Below are positions 27,305-35,566 of a stretch of 64,000 nucleotides of DNA, one piece after another (position 1 is the stretch's first letter; every line of letters begins with the position of its first letter). The DNA is from Labrenzia sp. THAF82. Lineage in GTDB: Bacteria > Pseudomonadota > Alphaproteobacteria > Rhizobiales > Stappiaceae. The notes under the pieces were generated by a model that ran no database searches, was not told the DNA's origin, and worked only from the letters and a program-made list of their open reading frames with translations. A program made the translations under genes and the position numbers. The stretch is taken from positions 4,802,501 through 4,866,500 of the forward strand of contig NZ_CP045354.1 of NCBI RefSeq assembly GCF_009363435.1, read 5' to 3'.

Positions 27305-29467
27305 TCATGCCGCTAGGCGGAGGTCTGAATTGGCCGCCGCCGCCGTCAGGTCGATCGCCGTAATGCCAAGCTCGGCCAGCGTCTTGGCCACCGTCGAGCC
27401 ATCCGCCAGCGTCACCAGAACCTTGAACTTGCCGAACTCCGCATCGCCCGCATCCAGAACGCCGTCGGAATTGCTGTCGAACACAGAGGCCAGCGCTTCC
27501 AGATCGCTCGTTGCCGTCGGGTCCCATTCGGTAAAGACAAACTGACGTTTTTCCGTAATCCCGTCACGTCCGTCCGGATCATAAAAAAGGACGCCGTCTC
27601 CAGCGTCCGCCCACGCCGTCCGGCGCAAGAACCCGTCCCCACCCGTGTCGAGGAATATGGTGGAGCGGTCCAAGGCCGTGACATCCAAACCATCGCCGTC
27701 AAGATCAAGCAGCACAGGCTTGCCGCCAGATCCGCCATTGCCGCCGGAATTGCCGTCGCTGTCGTTGTTCTTCGCCTTGTTGCCAGTTTCAAATTGCCCT
27801 TCATTTTCCGCACGACGGAATTCCCGGGCACTTACCTCACCGTCATTGTCATAATCCCCACGACCAATCCCACGATCAGCAGGATTACTTGACCGGCTCG
27901 AATCTGCACGCGAGCCCTCACTATCGCGACCAGAATTGCGGTCGTTCTGGTCATTAATCTGCTTTGCAACTTCACGGCCTTGATCGCGGCCATGTTTGAT
28001 GGAAGCTTCGAAACGCGAGAACTCTTTCGCGCTCCAATGCGCAGTGGTCCAGGCTGCAGCAGCCTTGTCGCTGAGACCCTCCGTACTCTTTGCCTTGTAT
28101 TCACTCCAAGAGGCTGCATTGACCTGGCGATTGCTTGCCCCTTCTGCCGCCGCGCCAAATGCAACCGCTTCCGCGCGGCCCTGAGGCATTGAATCGTAGG
28201 AACTGTTTTGCGAGAGCCTGTAGGCAGTTACCGCATATCCGTTGACCGGAACGATACCTTCAAGATCAGTGATGGCGTATGCATTTCCGGTTCCGTAATC
28301 CTCCTTTTGGAACTCAAAACCCGCGCCATCGTTCCAGGAATCGTTGTGAACACGGACACCGCCGGCGACATAGGTATGGAAATCCTCAACCTCGAAATTG
28401 TAGGTCTTCCAGCCTTGCTTAAAGACCGGCTTCAGCGCGAGATTGCCATTCTCCGGATAGGCGTATCCTTCCGCCTGCTCGAACATGTCGGCCGTTGCTG
28501 CGCAATAAACAATACGCTCGGATGTAACCTCTGCCTCAGACCCGTCAGCCAGAACAACCCTGCCCTTGCCGCCCGAAACAAGGCTCTCAATCTCCCGGAA
28601 ACCACCATGAGTCGCCAAAAACTGGTGAGAAGGCGTGGTGACAAGTTCGCGCTCCGCGCCATCCTCAACCCACGTCAGCCGGAGCCATTCCTCCGTAATG
28701 TTCGTAAAAGTCCGCACGACCTTTTTGGGAACCAAGAAACCACGGCCAAAATCTGCAAAAGGATCAAAAGAAAGGACAACGTCGCCAATACAGATTTTGC
28801 GTATCGGCTTAATCTCGTCATCAATTGTTAGGATGCTTGTAGATCCGGAAAAGCATTTATCCGGAAGCGCAGAGATATAGCTATTGGCGCTTCCAATCAA
28901 AACGTCCTTGTGACTACCAACTACAAAACCCCCTTTGGCGGACATCAAGTTCAACATTGCGCCTGTGGGAATATTGTCGAACGGTCCGAACCCATCAAAC
29001 CAATCAATCCAAGAACCGCCGTGTGCAGCTACCGCTTTGGCGAATGAATAGCAATGATTGTCAAACTCCCAACTATACGGACCCAATGTTCCGTCGGCAT
29101 CCCTCAAAGCGCGAGTTGCAAACTCTAGTGCCCGTTGATAACCGCCCTCGTCCAATGGAAGGATAGTACCGGTAGCTGGTGTCCCTTTTCCCGCAACTTC
29201 ATTCAGCCGAGACACCATGTTTTGGAAGCTCGTACCGTCGATTTTTCCATCGACTATTCTTAAGTCTGAAACACCATGTGATTGCACTTTTCCTATCGGA
29301 TTGTCTTTCTCATCCCGACCATATCTTCCAAACTCAAAATACCTAGTATTGCCAGTTGAACCTTGAACGATCACAACACCGGCGTGACCGAGACCACCTA
29401 CCGCAGGGCCTGACGGCGTAGCAATTGGATAGTTAGTCCAAACGATTGGAATAGCATAGTCAGTCAT
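27305..29467 (-). CDS. Second Hint protein with permuted NlpC/P60-like N-terminal domain, 3'-truncated
   Basis: About 720 residues; ATG 29467 overlaps the upstream stop (ATGA), which decides the start. Residues ~25-150 carry GLGHAGVV (His28) and NHCYSFAKAV (Cys139), the His-before-Cys order of circularly permuted (LRAT-like) NlpC/P60 papain-fold enzymes; the domain could be a peptidase, amidase or acyltransferase. A Hint domain follows at ~204-374 (CFSGST, TPSHQF, terminal RVHN then Asp, so cleavage only). A hydrophilic Asn/Ser/Gly-rich linker leads to the constant block, identical in plan to the giant protein. Homology stops at AIDLTA and the frame ends 11 codons later (AAANSDLRLAA), so the repeat, DUF4214 and RTX parts are missing. 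Without the RTX tail it may not be exported; it looks like a displaced donor cassette. Confidence 0.75.
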   Translation of the reverse strand: MTDYAIPIVWTNYPIATPSGPAVGGLGHAGVVIVQGSTGNTRYFEFGRYGRDEKDNPIGKVQSHGVSDLRIVDGKIDGTSFQNMVSRLNEVAGKGTPATGTILPLDEGGYQRALEFATRALRDADGTLGPYSWEFDNHCYSFAKAVAAHGGSWIDWFDGFGPFDNIPTGAMLNLMSAKGGFVVGSHKDVLIGSANSYISALPDKCFSGSTSILTIDDEIKPIRKICIGDVVLSFDPFADFGRGFLVPKKVVRTFTNITEEWLRLTWVEDGAERELVTTPSHQFLATHGGFREIESLVSGGKGRVVLADGSEAEVTSERIVYCAATADMFEQAEGYAYPENGNLALKPVFKQGWKTYNFEVEDFHTYVAGGVRVHNDSWNDGAGFEFQKEDYGTGNAYAITDLEGIVPVNGYAVTAYRLSQNSSYDSMPQGRAEAVAFGAAAEGASNRQVNAASWSEYKAKSTEGLSDKAAAAWTTAHWSAKEFSRFEASIKHGRDQGREVAKQINDQNDRNSGRDSEGSRADSSRSSNPADRGIGRGDYDNDGEVSAREFRRAENEGQFETGNKAKNNDSDGNSGGNGGSGGKPVLLDLDGDGLDVTALDRSTIFLDTGGDGFLRRTAWADAGDGVLFYDPDGRDGITEKRQFVFTEWDPTATSDLEALASVFDSNSDGVLDAGDAEFGKFKVLVTLADGSTVAKTLAELGITAIDLTAAAANSDLRLAA
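27342..27673 (-). repeat. Constant block shared with the giant gene (copy in the second Hint gene)
   Basis: Gap-free match to 24454-24785. It ends abruptly at 27342, where the two genes part company, which marks a recombination or deletion junction. Confidence 0.9.
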
Positions 29468-29901
29468 TTTACTTCCCAAGTAGAGGAATTAATAATATTA
29501 CCTGGCCAATTTCGATCTAGATAAACTCTTTCACCATCGATAATCCAATAATCTTCACTTCCGTAACCTTGATAATTTCTGCAATTAAGTTCTTTTCTTG
29601 AGTCTTTGGCGCATAATTTAATTCTGAAAGATAGATTCCCTGTATCCAAATTTTCTCTTTGAACTAAACAGCAATTATTTGAACTATTGGATCTGACGGA
29701 AAGTCTTATCAATCCATCGTCGAAATATCTTTGTTCACAGAACTTCTCTTCAAGTTTAACTTCGTCACAACTTTGAGCGGCGAGATGAACTGGCGAATGT
29801 TGATCTATCAACGCAGGAATCAAATAAAATAGAGACACAAAAAACAAGACAACGCCAACCAGGAAAGTGAATTTTAGCCATTTTCTTAGTTCTACTTTCA
29901 A
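29464..29901 (-). CDS. Membrane-anchored Cys-rich protein preceding the second Hint gene (immunity-like candidate)
   Basis: 145 residues, starting at TTG 29901 with a strong AGGAG site 7 nt upstream; no ATG alternative fits. A single N-terminal helix (WLKFTFLVGVVLFFVSLFYLIPALI) would anchor a ~110-residue periplasmic domain that holds seven Cys (SCDEV, KFCEQ, NNCCLV, KLCAK, NCRNY), probably disulfide-bonded. The stop overlaps the Hint gene start by 4 bp. The sequence is AT-rich compared with its flanks. No family recognised. If the N-terminal papain-fold domain of the Hint protein acts in the periplasm, this protein is placed to neutralise or chaperone it; that is inference only. Confidence 0.65.
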   Translation of the reverse strand: MKVELRKWLKFTFLVGVVLFFVSLFYLIPALIDQHSPVHLAAQSCDEVKLEEKFCEQRYFDDGLIRLSVRSNSSNNCCLVQRENLDTGNLSFRIKLCAKDSRKELNCRNYQGYGSEDYWIIDGERVYLDRNWPGNIINSSTWEVK

Positions 29902-29990
29902 TCGTTGCTCCTATGCTCGTCCCTTCAGCGTCTGATTTAGCTGATACTCGAAAATTGCTCGACTTTGAGTTCTTTCTAAAAAGAACTAAA

Positions 29991-30479
29991 TCATGACAAG
30001 TAATTCCCCCCAACAGTCACCATCCCACATCGCCGGAAGAACCTGTCAGCCTCTTCCGCGTTGTCACCGTTCGTCACATGCACCATAAAATGCGCACAGC
30101 CTCGCTCCTTGGCCCAGTGGCGCACTGCCTGCACCAATCGAAGTGCCACTTTCCCACCAAGCATCGTGCCGGTAAGCCTCCGGGAAATGTTCAGCGTCTG
30201 CACCGTCGCAATTAAAGCGCCGGTGCCTAAGAAGTATTCGCCAGCATGCACCGAGGCAAAGCCGTGTAGGCCGTCTTCCGAAAGCAGCTCATCATCGCTT
30301 GGGACGGCGTAGATCAAGCCAAACCGGCCCGGTTCTGCTATGGCCTTCTCGAAGACCGCCCGTGCCTTGTCTTCTGAAAACGGAATGTCGCGAAAGATCG
30401 TGTTTCGATGCGCTTCCTGCGCCAGAAACACTCCGGCACGACAATCGCTCTCAGACCCATTGGCAAGCCGCACGGTCAT
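29991..30479 (-). CDS. GNAT family N-acetyltransferase
   Basis: 162 residues from ATG 30479 (MTVRLANGSESD). The fold is supported by the N-terminal strand-helix (RAGVFLAQEAHRNTIF), a central beta segment (GLHGFASVHAGEYFLGTGALIATVQTLNIS), the acetyl-CoA loop region TGTMLGGKVALRLVQAVRHWAKERGC and a final FFRRCGMVTVGGNY, typical of GNATs. It precedes the Cys-rich membrane gene by 89 bp and lies downstream of leader repeat copy 2. A truncated copy stands at the same place before the giant gene, so it belongs to the repeated module. RTX-toxin acyltransferases (HlyC family) also have a GNAT fold, but HlyC motifs are not visible, so a general GNAT call is safer. Confidence 0.75.
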   Translation of the reverse strand: MTVRLANGSESDCRAGVFLAQEAHRNTIFRDIPFSEDKARAVFEKAIAEPGRFGLIYAVPSDDELLSEDGLHGFASVHAGEYFLGTGALIATVQTLNISRRLTGTMLGGKVALRLVQAVRHWAKERGCAHFMVHVTNGDNAEEADRFFRRCGMVTVGGNYLS

Positions 30480-30691
30480 GTTTGATTTTGGACGCGGGGA
30501 CACGGGCGCTTGCCCGGATTAAACTCCACCGACTTGCCCAGGGTCATCCGGCGGCAAAGCCTCTTCTGGTAGCTGAGATACCACCTCAGACACGCACGAA
30601 TGATCGCCGGAGCTCAAATGCCCATTCTGCAATTCACCTGCCCCATTTCAGCACCTCAAACAGCGCTGTGTTTGGCCAATCAAAAAACCGC

Positions 30692-30793
30692 CCATTCACC
30701 CTGAACGACCGGACGCTTCTCTCCGGTTGCAGCGCCCATGATTAACGCCTTAGTGATTTTTGACAAGCACGTAAAAACTCTTTTGAGTTGAAA
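30692..30793 (-). promoter_or_regulatory. Leader repeat copy 2 with putative promoter, upstream of the intact GNAT gene
   Basis: Matches copy 1 nearly base for base from ccattcaccctga to cttttgagttgaaa, including TTGTCA-16-TAATCA on the minus strand and the ACCGG/CCGGT hairpin. Downstream to the GNAT start the leader is also related to copy 1 (ggggcaggtga-ttgc). Confidence 0.55.
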
Positions 30794-30800
30794 CGTATGA

Positions 30801-31406
30801 CTAGCCACTTTCTGATTTAGCGTTTTTGATGTAACGCGCAGTATTTACATAGACTGCATAGTAGAATGGAGAGTAAAACCAAAAAGCGAGCGAGCTTGAT
30901 ACCAAATAGGAAAAATAATTAGAAAAATCTCCCAATAAAAATAGAGCAAAAATACCTTTTGAATTTAATTCATCAATTTTCAATTCTAATGGATAGAAAA
31001 TTTTCAATAAGTAAAGCAAAAATATCGGCATCAAAAAGAAAATAACGCTAACCCACAACTGAGCTATCAATCTGTTTTTGTTAAAAACTTTTTTTGGTAA
31101 GTCTAAAAAGTTGAAATTCCGCTTATTAAAACAAATGCATGACATGAAAACGCAAATAGCTGCGTAAAATACAATAAATGCTGAAATTAGTGTCAAATTT
31201 AGTAATTCAGAGATAAGGTTTACTAAAATTGCAAATAAGATAATCAAAAAATATGCATATGACCAAAAAAATCCATAAAATGTCATAAACTTGGAGAGGT
31301 TAATTCTGTAGGCGACTAGAAAAATTGCAATAAAATTCACCGGTCCAAACGCTATCAAAGGATTACCTATGTAAAGCATCGATGCCAATACTAGAAAAAT
31401 AAACAC
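30801..31406 (-). CDS. AT-rich multi-pass membrane protein, unknown function
   Basis: 201 residues from GTG 31406 with no clear ribosome site; an in-frame stop lies in the poly-T just upstream, so the 5' end may be damaged. Six or so hydrophobic helices (FGPVNFIAIFLVAYRI, YFLIILFAILVNLISELL, LISAFIVFYAAICVFMSCI, LWVSVIFFLMPIFLLYLL, GIFALFLLGDFSNYF, LAFWFYSPFYYAVYV). The base composition is the most AT-rich in the window. It sits between leader copies 3 and 2, the place taken by a small membrane gene in the other two modules, but no Hint gene follows it. It looks like an orphan partner or immunity gene left after loss of its large partner. Confidence 0.55.
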   Translation of the reverse strand: MFIFLVLASMLYIGNPLIAFGPVNFIAIFLVAYRINLSKFMTFYGFFWSYAYFLIILFAILVNLISELLNLTLISAFIVFYAAICVFMSCICFNKRNFNFLDLPKKVFNKNRLIAQLWVSVIFFLMPIFLLYLLKIFYPLELKIDELNSKGIFALFLLGDFSNYFSYLVSSSLAFWFYSPFYYAVYVNTARYIKNAKSESG

Positions 31407-31815
31407 TGTTGCAATAACAAAAAAAATCTAATTTAAACCCATCTAATATTTTTTTGAAGGAAACCGTATACATTTTTATTGAGCTTTTCTCACAGTACCA
31501 CCCATGCTTATTTCATGCTGCTTTATATTGGTGCCCCGCAGGCGCGTAATTTATACCAAAGCACCAATCTTTGTCCGATCGATTGCAATTCGGATTGATG
31601 CATTTGTTTTTGCGAGCGCAATCGAGATCTCGGGATTACATAAGGCTGCACTAACTATTGTTAGGCATTTGACTTGCTCCCCTAGCCGGGAGCTTAGAGA
31701 CTTCCGCAAATGAATCCGAACTGTCACCATAGCTGGATTGCCCTTTCCACAACTCACATGCCCTATGTCAGCGCATCCAAAAGCAACCTTTTTACCTATC
31801 AAAGAGACCGGCTTA
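31407..31815. other. Leader remnant of the third module, no gene
   Basis: The part 31700-31815 (minus strand) resembles the leaders of copies 1 and 2 (gcgctgacatagggcatgtgagttgtgga) but no GNAT start follows. The rest is AT-rich and has no coding region I can support. Confidence 0.5.
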
Positions 31816-31928
31816 TCCAACCCGATCGACCAGACGTCTCTCACAGGTTACAGCGCGAATGATTAACGCCTTGGCAACTTTTGACAAGCGCCCGATCGCA
31901 CTTTTGAGTTGAAATGCCACACTGACGC
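31816..31928 (-). promoter_or_regulatory. Leader repeat copy 3 (diverged)
   Basis: Contains cagcgcgaatgattaacgccttggcaacttttgacaagcg and ttgagttgaaatgccacactgacgc, so the -35/-10 pair is kept, while the hairpin arms are no longer complementary. Copies 1 and 3 share the extra ...cacactgacgc end that copy 2 lacks. From here to the SDR gene (31929-32209) I see no gene. Confidence 0.5.
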
Positions 31929-32209
31929 GAGGGCACGAGTCTACATTCAAACGACCCTAGTTTATGAGACCTGGAGCGCTACTAATTCGTGGCAACACTT
32001 GTAAGAAAATCGTCGGTCCACAGCACCAGCCCACTGTTCACCGCCGGCTTCTGAAAAAGTCGTTGAGACTTCCCGGGCAGAGGTCGCGCGGTCTCAATGA
32101 CCGAGGTTGGCTTCCTGGAGCGTTGTCCGTTGTCCATGAGAATACCGGATTGCGGTATGATCCTTATCCTCGCAATTGCCGGTTCCTTTGAAACGCTTTC
32201 CAACATCCG

Positions 32210-32932
32210 TCAGTAAGTCGCCCTTCCGCCGGATAGATCGAACACAGCGCCGGTGGCGAAGCTGTTTTCGCGGTCGCAGAGCCAGGCGATCATGTCGGCG
32301 GCTTCCTTGACTTCCAGAAACCGGTTCCTCGGGATCTTGGAGAGCATGTAGTCGATATGCTCTTTGCTCATCTGATCGAAAATGCGCGTGCGAGCGGCAG
32401 CCGGGGTGACGGCGTTGACGGCGATGTCGAAAGACGCGCATTCCTTGCCTGCGCTCTTGGCAAGAGCCATCACCGCAGCTTTAGATGCGCTGTAGGCGGA
32501 CGCGTTGGGATTGCCTTCCTTGCCGGCAACCGAGGCGATCAGGGCAATGCGCCCATAGTTGCGTTGCTTCATTCCCGGAAGAGCGGCCTTCAACATGTGG
32601 AATGAGCCGGTGGTGTTGACGTCAAAAATCTGGCGCCAGTCTTCCAGCGGGTAGTCTTCGATCACCGCATTCGGGCCCGCGATCCCTGCCGAGTTCACCA
32701 GAATTGAGGGCTCGCCGACCTTGGATACGGTCTCGTCCATCGCCGTTGTGACCGAGGCCCAATTGGAGATGTCGGCGCAGATCGGAACAGCGCCGATCTC
32801 TGACGCTGCGGCATTCACTACAGTTTCATCGATGTCCCACAATGCGATTTCAACGCCCTTTTCCCGCAAGCGCTTGGCACATGCCAGACCTATGCCCTGG
32901 GCGCCGCCCGTAACAATCGCAATTTCTCGCAT
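32210..32932 (-). CDS. SDR family NAD(P)-dependent oxidoreductase
   Basis: 240 residues, classical short-chain dehydrogenase: cofactor motif TGGAQGIG, acidic residue after strand 2 (LWDID) suggesting NAD preference, NSAGIAG, the catalytic Ser in IASVAGK and YSASK. It would oxidise a secondary alcohol or reduce a ketone in the cytoplasm. AGGAGATCATC precedes ATG 32932. It is the last gene of the catabolic cluster, 68 bp after the SMP-30 fusion, and marks the edge of the accessory island. The substrate is unknown. Confidence 0.9.
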   Translation of the reverse strand: MREIAIVTGGAQGIGLACAKRLREKGVEIALWDIDETVVNAAASEIGAVPICADISNWASVTTAMDETVSKVGEPSILVNSAGIAGPNAVIEDYPLEDWRQIFDVNTTGSFHMLKAALPGMKQRNYGRIALIASVAGKEGNPNASAYSASKAAVMALAKSAGKECASFDIAVNAVTPAAARTRIFDQMSKEHIDYMLSKIPRNRFLEVKEAADMIAWLCDRENSFATGAVFDLSGGRATY

Positions 32933-33000
32933 GATGATCTCCTGAACGCAGCACCCGTGCCGCCATGATCCGGTCGCTTGGCCTTATGGCGAGACTATCC

Positions 33001-34611
33001 TCATGACAGCGCCGAGACCACTGATGATGTGCTGGTCACACTGGCGACGTTCTGCATGGCAAAGTTGATTGAAGCCCGATGCCAGTCCGCATTCATGGTG
33101 GAACAGGCGTCTTCCGGCACAATGACCTGAAACCCCTTGTCTGCCGCGGTGCGGGCCGTGTGTTCCACGCTCATATTGGTCCAGGATCCTGTGTTGATAA
33201 TCGTGTCGATGCCGGCGTGGTGAAGATAGCTTTCAAGACGCGACGTCTCCCAACCGCTCATGGACATCTTCTCACATACGAGGTCTCCCGGTCGCGGTTC
33301 CAGACCCGGGACCGGTGCAACGCCCCATGTTCCCCGCACAAGGGCATTTTCTCCCTTCAACCCCTGAAAGAGCGGCGCATGTTGGGATAAAAGCGGGTGG
33401 CCAGGCTCACAGACCATCCAAATGTGAATGACGGGCATGCCCTTTCGGCGTGCGGCCTCCGCAAGCGCAATCGCGTTGGCAACGACATTCTGGTCGCGTG
33501 CATGTTGCGGTGAACCGGTTTCAGCGAAAGCACCGCCGTCCATCATGACGTCGTTTTGCAAGTCCTGAATGAGAAGCGCCGTTTTCTTCGTGTCGATTGC
33601 CGGGCACGCCGAAACCAGAAGATCGTTTCCGGCATTTGCCGTTGCCGCAACCGGTGCCCCTGGTTGGGCATTGCCGCCGCCAGCTGTTGGCGTTGCGTAC
33701 ATGAAGGGCTCATTGCGCGGCCTGATTTTTGTCTGGACGCTGTAGACGGATGTGCAGGCGCACATAAAGAGTGTTTGCCAGTCGTCACCGCCCCAATGGA
33801 GGTTCGCCACCATTTCGGGCACGTCCACCTTGCCGATCAGCAGCCCTTCAAACGAATAGACCCAGACGCCACCTGGCGCCGTCACCCAGACATTGCCATT
33901 GATATCAGCCTTCATGCCATCCGGAACACCGGCTTTGAGCGGGTCCTTGATGCCCGAGGCGAACACGCGGCCGTTCTTGAGCCGGCCATCCTCGCCGACA
34001 TCAAACATCCGGATGTTCGCCTGGTCCGTGTCGTTGACCCACATCCACCGTTCACAGGGTGAAAAACACAGGCCATTCGGCTGCGTGAACATGTAACGGT
34101 CCGACACCAGGATCGCTTCATCGCCCGGCCGATGGTCCGCAGGCAGCATGTAAACGCCCTGAAACCCTTGCTGAAGAGGCCGCGGCACACCGAAATGTTC
34201 AAGCCGTCCATAGGTCGGGTCGGTGAAGTAGATTGTCCCGTCGGATTTGACCACAATATCGTTGGGTGAATTGAGTTCCTTGCCTTCAAAGTGAGAGGCA
34301 AGAACCTCGCGGGTGCCGTCTGTTCGAAACCGGGCAACGGAACTTGTCGCATGTTCACAAACGAGAAGGTTCAGCTCCGCGTCGTAGGTCATGCCGTTGC
34401 CCTTGTTTGAGGGCCGCAAATATTCGCTCACGCCGGTTTCCGGCGTCCATTTCCGTCTGACGTCTCCGGGCATATCGGAGAACAGGAGATACTTCTCCGC
34501 CGGGTGCCAGATCGGCCCCTCCGTGAACACAAATCCTGTCCCGATCTGATTGACCGGAGCAAATTCGTCCATCAGGTCCCGGAATTTCGGGTCAACAACA
34601 GTGTGGCCCAT
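33001..34611 (-). CDS. SMP-30/gluconolactonase - isochorismatase-fold fusion protein
   Basis: 536 residues with two domains that are normally separate. Residues ~20-320 form an SMP-30/gluconolactonase beta-propeller (FTEGPIWHPAEKYLLFSD, NSPNDIVVKSDGTIYFTDPTYG, PNGLCFSP, VNDTDQANIRMFD), a lactone hydrolase family. A short Gly/Ala-rich linker leads to an isochorismatase-like cysteine-hydrolase domain at ~345-530. Of the usual Asp-Lys-Cys triad, Asp (LIQDLQND) and Lys (VCEKMS) are present, but the Cys position reads Ser (GSWTNMSVEHTA). The second domain may therefore be inactive or altered. GGGAGGAGCCC precedes ATG 34611. Together with the next gene it suggests lactone or amide hydrolysis in the pathway. 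Confidence 0.88.
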   Translation of the reverse strand: MGHTVVDPKFRDLMDEFAPVNQIGTGFVFTEGPIWHPAEKYLLFSDMPGDVRRKWTPETGVSEYLRPSNKGNGMTYDAELNLLVCEHATSSVARFRTDGTREVLASHFEGKELNSPNDIVVKSDGTIYFTDPTYGRLEHFGVPRPLQQGFQGVYMLPADHRPGDEAILVSDRYMFTQPNGLCFSPCERWMWVNDTDQANIRMFDVGEDGRLKNGRVFASGIKDPLKAGVPDGMKADINGNVWVTAPGGVWVYSFEGLLIGKVDVPEMVANLHWGGDDWQTLFMCACTSVYSVQTKIRPRNEPFMYATPTAGGGNAQPGAPVAATANAGNDLLVSACPAIDTKKTALLIQDLQNDVMMDGGAFAETGSPQHARDQNVVANAIALAEAARRKGMPVIHIWMVCEPGHPLLSQHAPLFQGLKGENALVRGTWGVAPVPGLEPRPGDLVCEKMSMSGWETSRLESYLHHAGIDTIINTGSWTNMSVEHTARTAADKGFQVIVPEDACSTMNADWHRASINFAMQNVASVTSTSSVVSALS

Positions 34612-34673
34612 GGGCTCCTCCCAATTTCACCCTTTGCCGGCGCGGCTTTCAAAGCCGTTCTCACCGGCTCCAA

Positions 34674-35522
34674 TCACATCGGAAACCATTGCCTTTCCGG
34701 CACGGTTTCCGTCATCGGTCCCGGCACACTCATCCCGAGCCGCCCGACCACCTGCTGGTTCTGAATTTTCGCGGGCTTGTCATGCACCGGCAGCAGGAAG
34801 GTGTAGTTGTTGAGGAGCTTCTTGATGGCGCCTTTTTCCTCTCGCTTCGAACCGGCATGGTTTCCGGTCACACGGGGCTCCATCCAGTTGTTGGTGTAAA
34901 CGTGGTTCACGATCTGGTCGTTGAAGTCATAGATGACATCGCCGCAGATGCAGGCGAGACCTTCAGCGGTTTCAACAATGACATTCATGGACCCCTCGGT
35001 GTGTGCACCGGCGGCTTCACACCAGACACCTGGGATGATTTCTTCCGCACCCGTAATCTCCAGATCCAGAAAGCGCATTGCCTCCGGTTCGTAGATCCGT
35101 TCGACGAGGTGCAGAATGTCGGGCTTCGGATATTGCGGATACATGATGCCGGAGACGGAGAATTCCATTTCCTTCCGGTTCAGAACCACGGTGGTGTTCA
35201 TCGGAAACTTGTCGTCCTTACCGGCATGGTCGATATGCAGGTGGGTGTGCAGGATGTAGCGAATGTCGCCAAGTTTCAGACCGTGTTTGGCAAGCTGGTT
35301 CTCAATCATGTTGTCGTGAAACTGAAGGCCCCGCATACCGAGGCTTTCCATGATCGCGTTGTCGCGATAGCCCGTGTCCACGAGAACCGGGTGCGTGCCG
35401 CCCAGGATCAGAAATCCATAGACAGGCACTCTGCGCACCCGGCCGCATTCGTGACCGAGCACGAGAAACGATGTCTCCAGCTCGATATCTCCGTAGTCCA
35501 GAACGTGAATGGTAAGGGCCAT
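34674..35522 (-). CDS. Metallo-beta-lactamase-fold hydrolase (N-acyl homoserine lactonase-like)
   Basis: 282 residues from ATG 35522 (GGGAG 9 nt upstream). The metal motif HTHLHIDHAG is complete; further ligands are His in AGAHTEGSMNV and Asp in ICGDVIYDF. The order and length match the lactonase-like branch (COG0491) that includes AHL lactonases, but in this context a pathway lactone is the more likely substrate. It stands 44 bp after the amidohydrolase gene. Confidence 0.85.
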   Translation of the reverse strand: MALTIHVLDYGDIELETSFLVLGHECGRVRRVPVYGFLILGGTHPVLVDTGYRDNAIMESLGMRGLQFHDNMIENQLAKHGLKLGDIRYILHTHLHIDHAGKDDKFPMNTTVVLNRKEMEFSVSGIMYPQYPKPDILHLVERIYEPEAMRFLDLEITGAEEIIPGVWCEAAGAHTEGSMNVIVETAEGLACICGDVIYDFNDQIVNHVYTNNWMEPRVTGNHAGSKREEKGAIKKLLNNYTFLLPVHDKPAKIQNQQVVGRLGMSVPGPMTETVPERQWFPM

Positions 35523-35566
35523 TTTTATTACTCCCATGGAATGAAAGACCGCCCGGCAGACACCGG

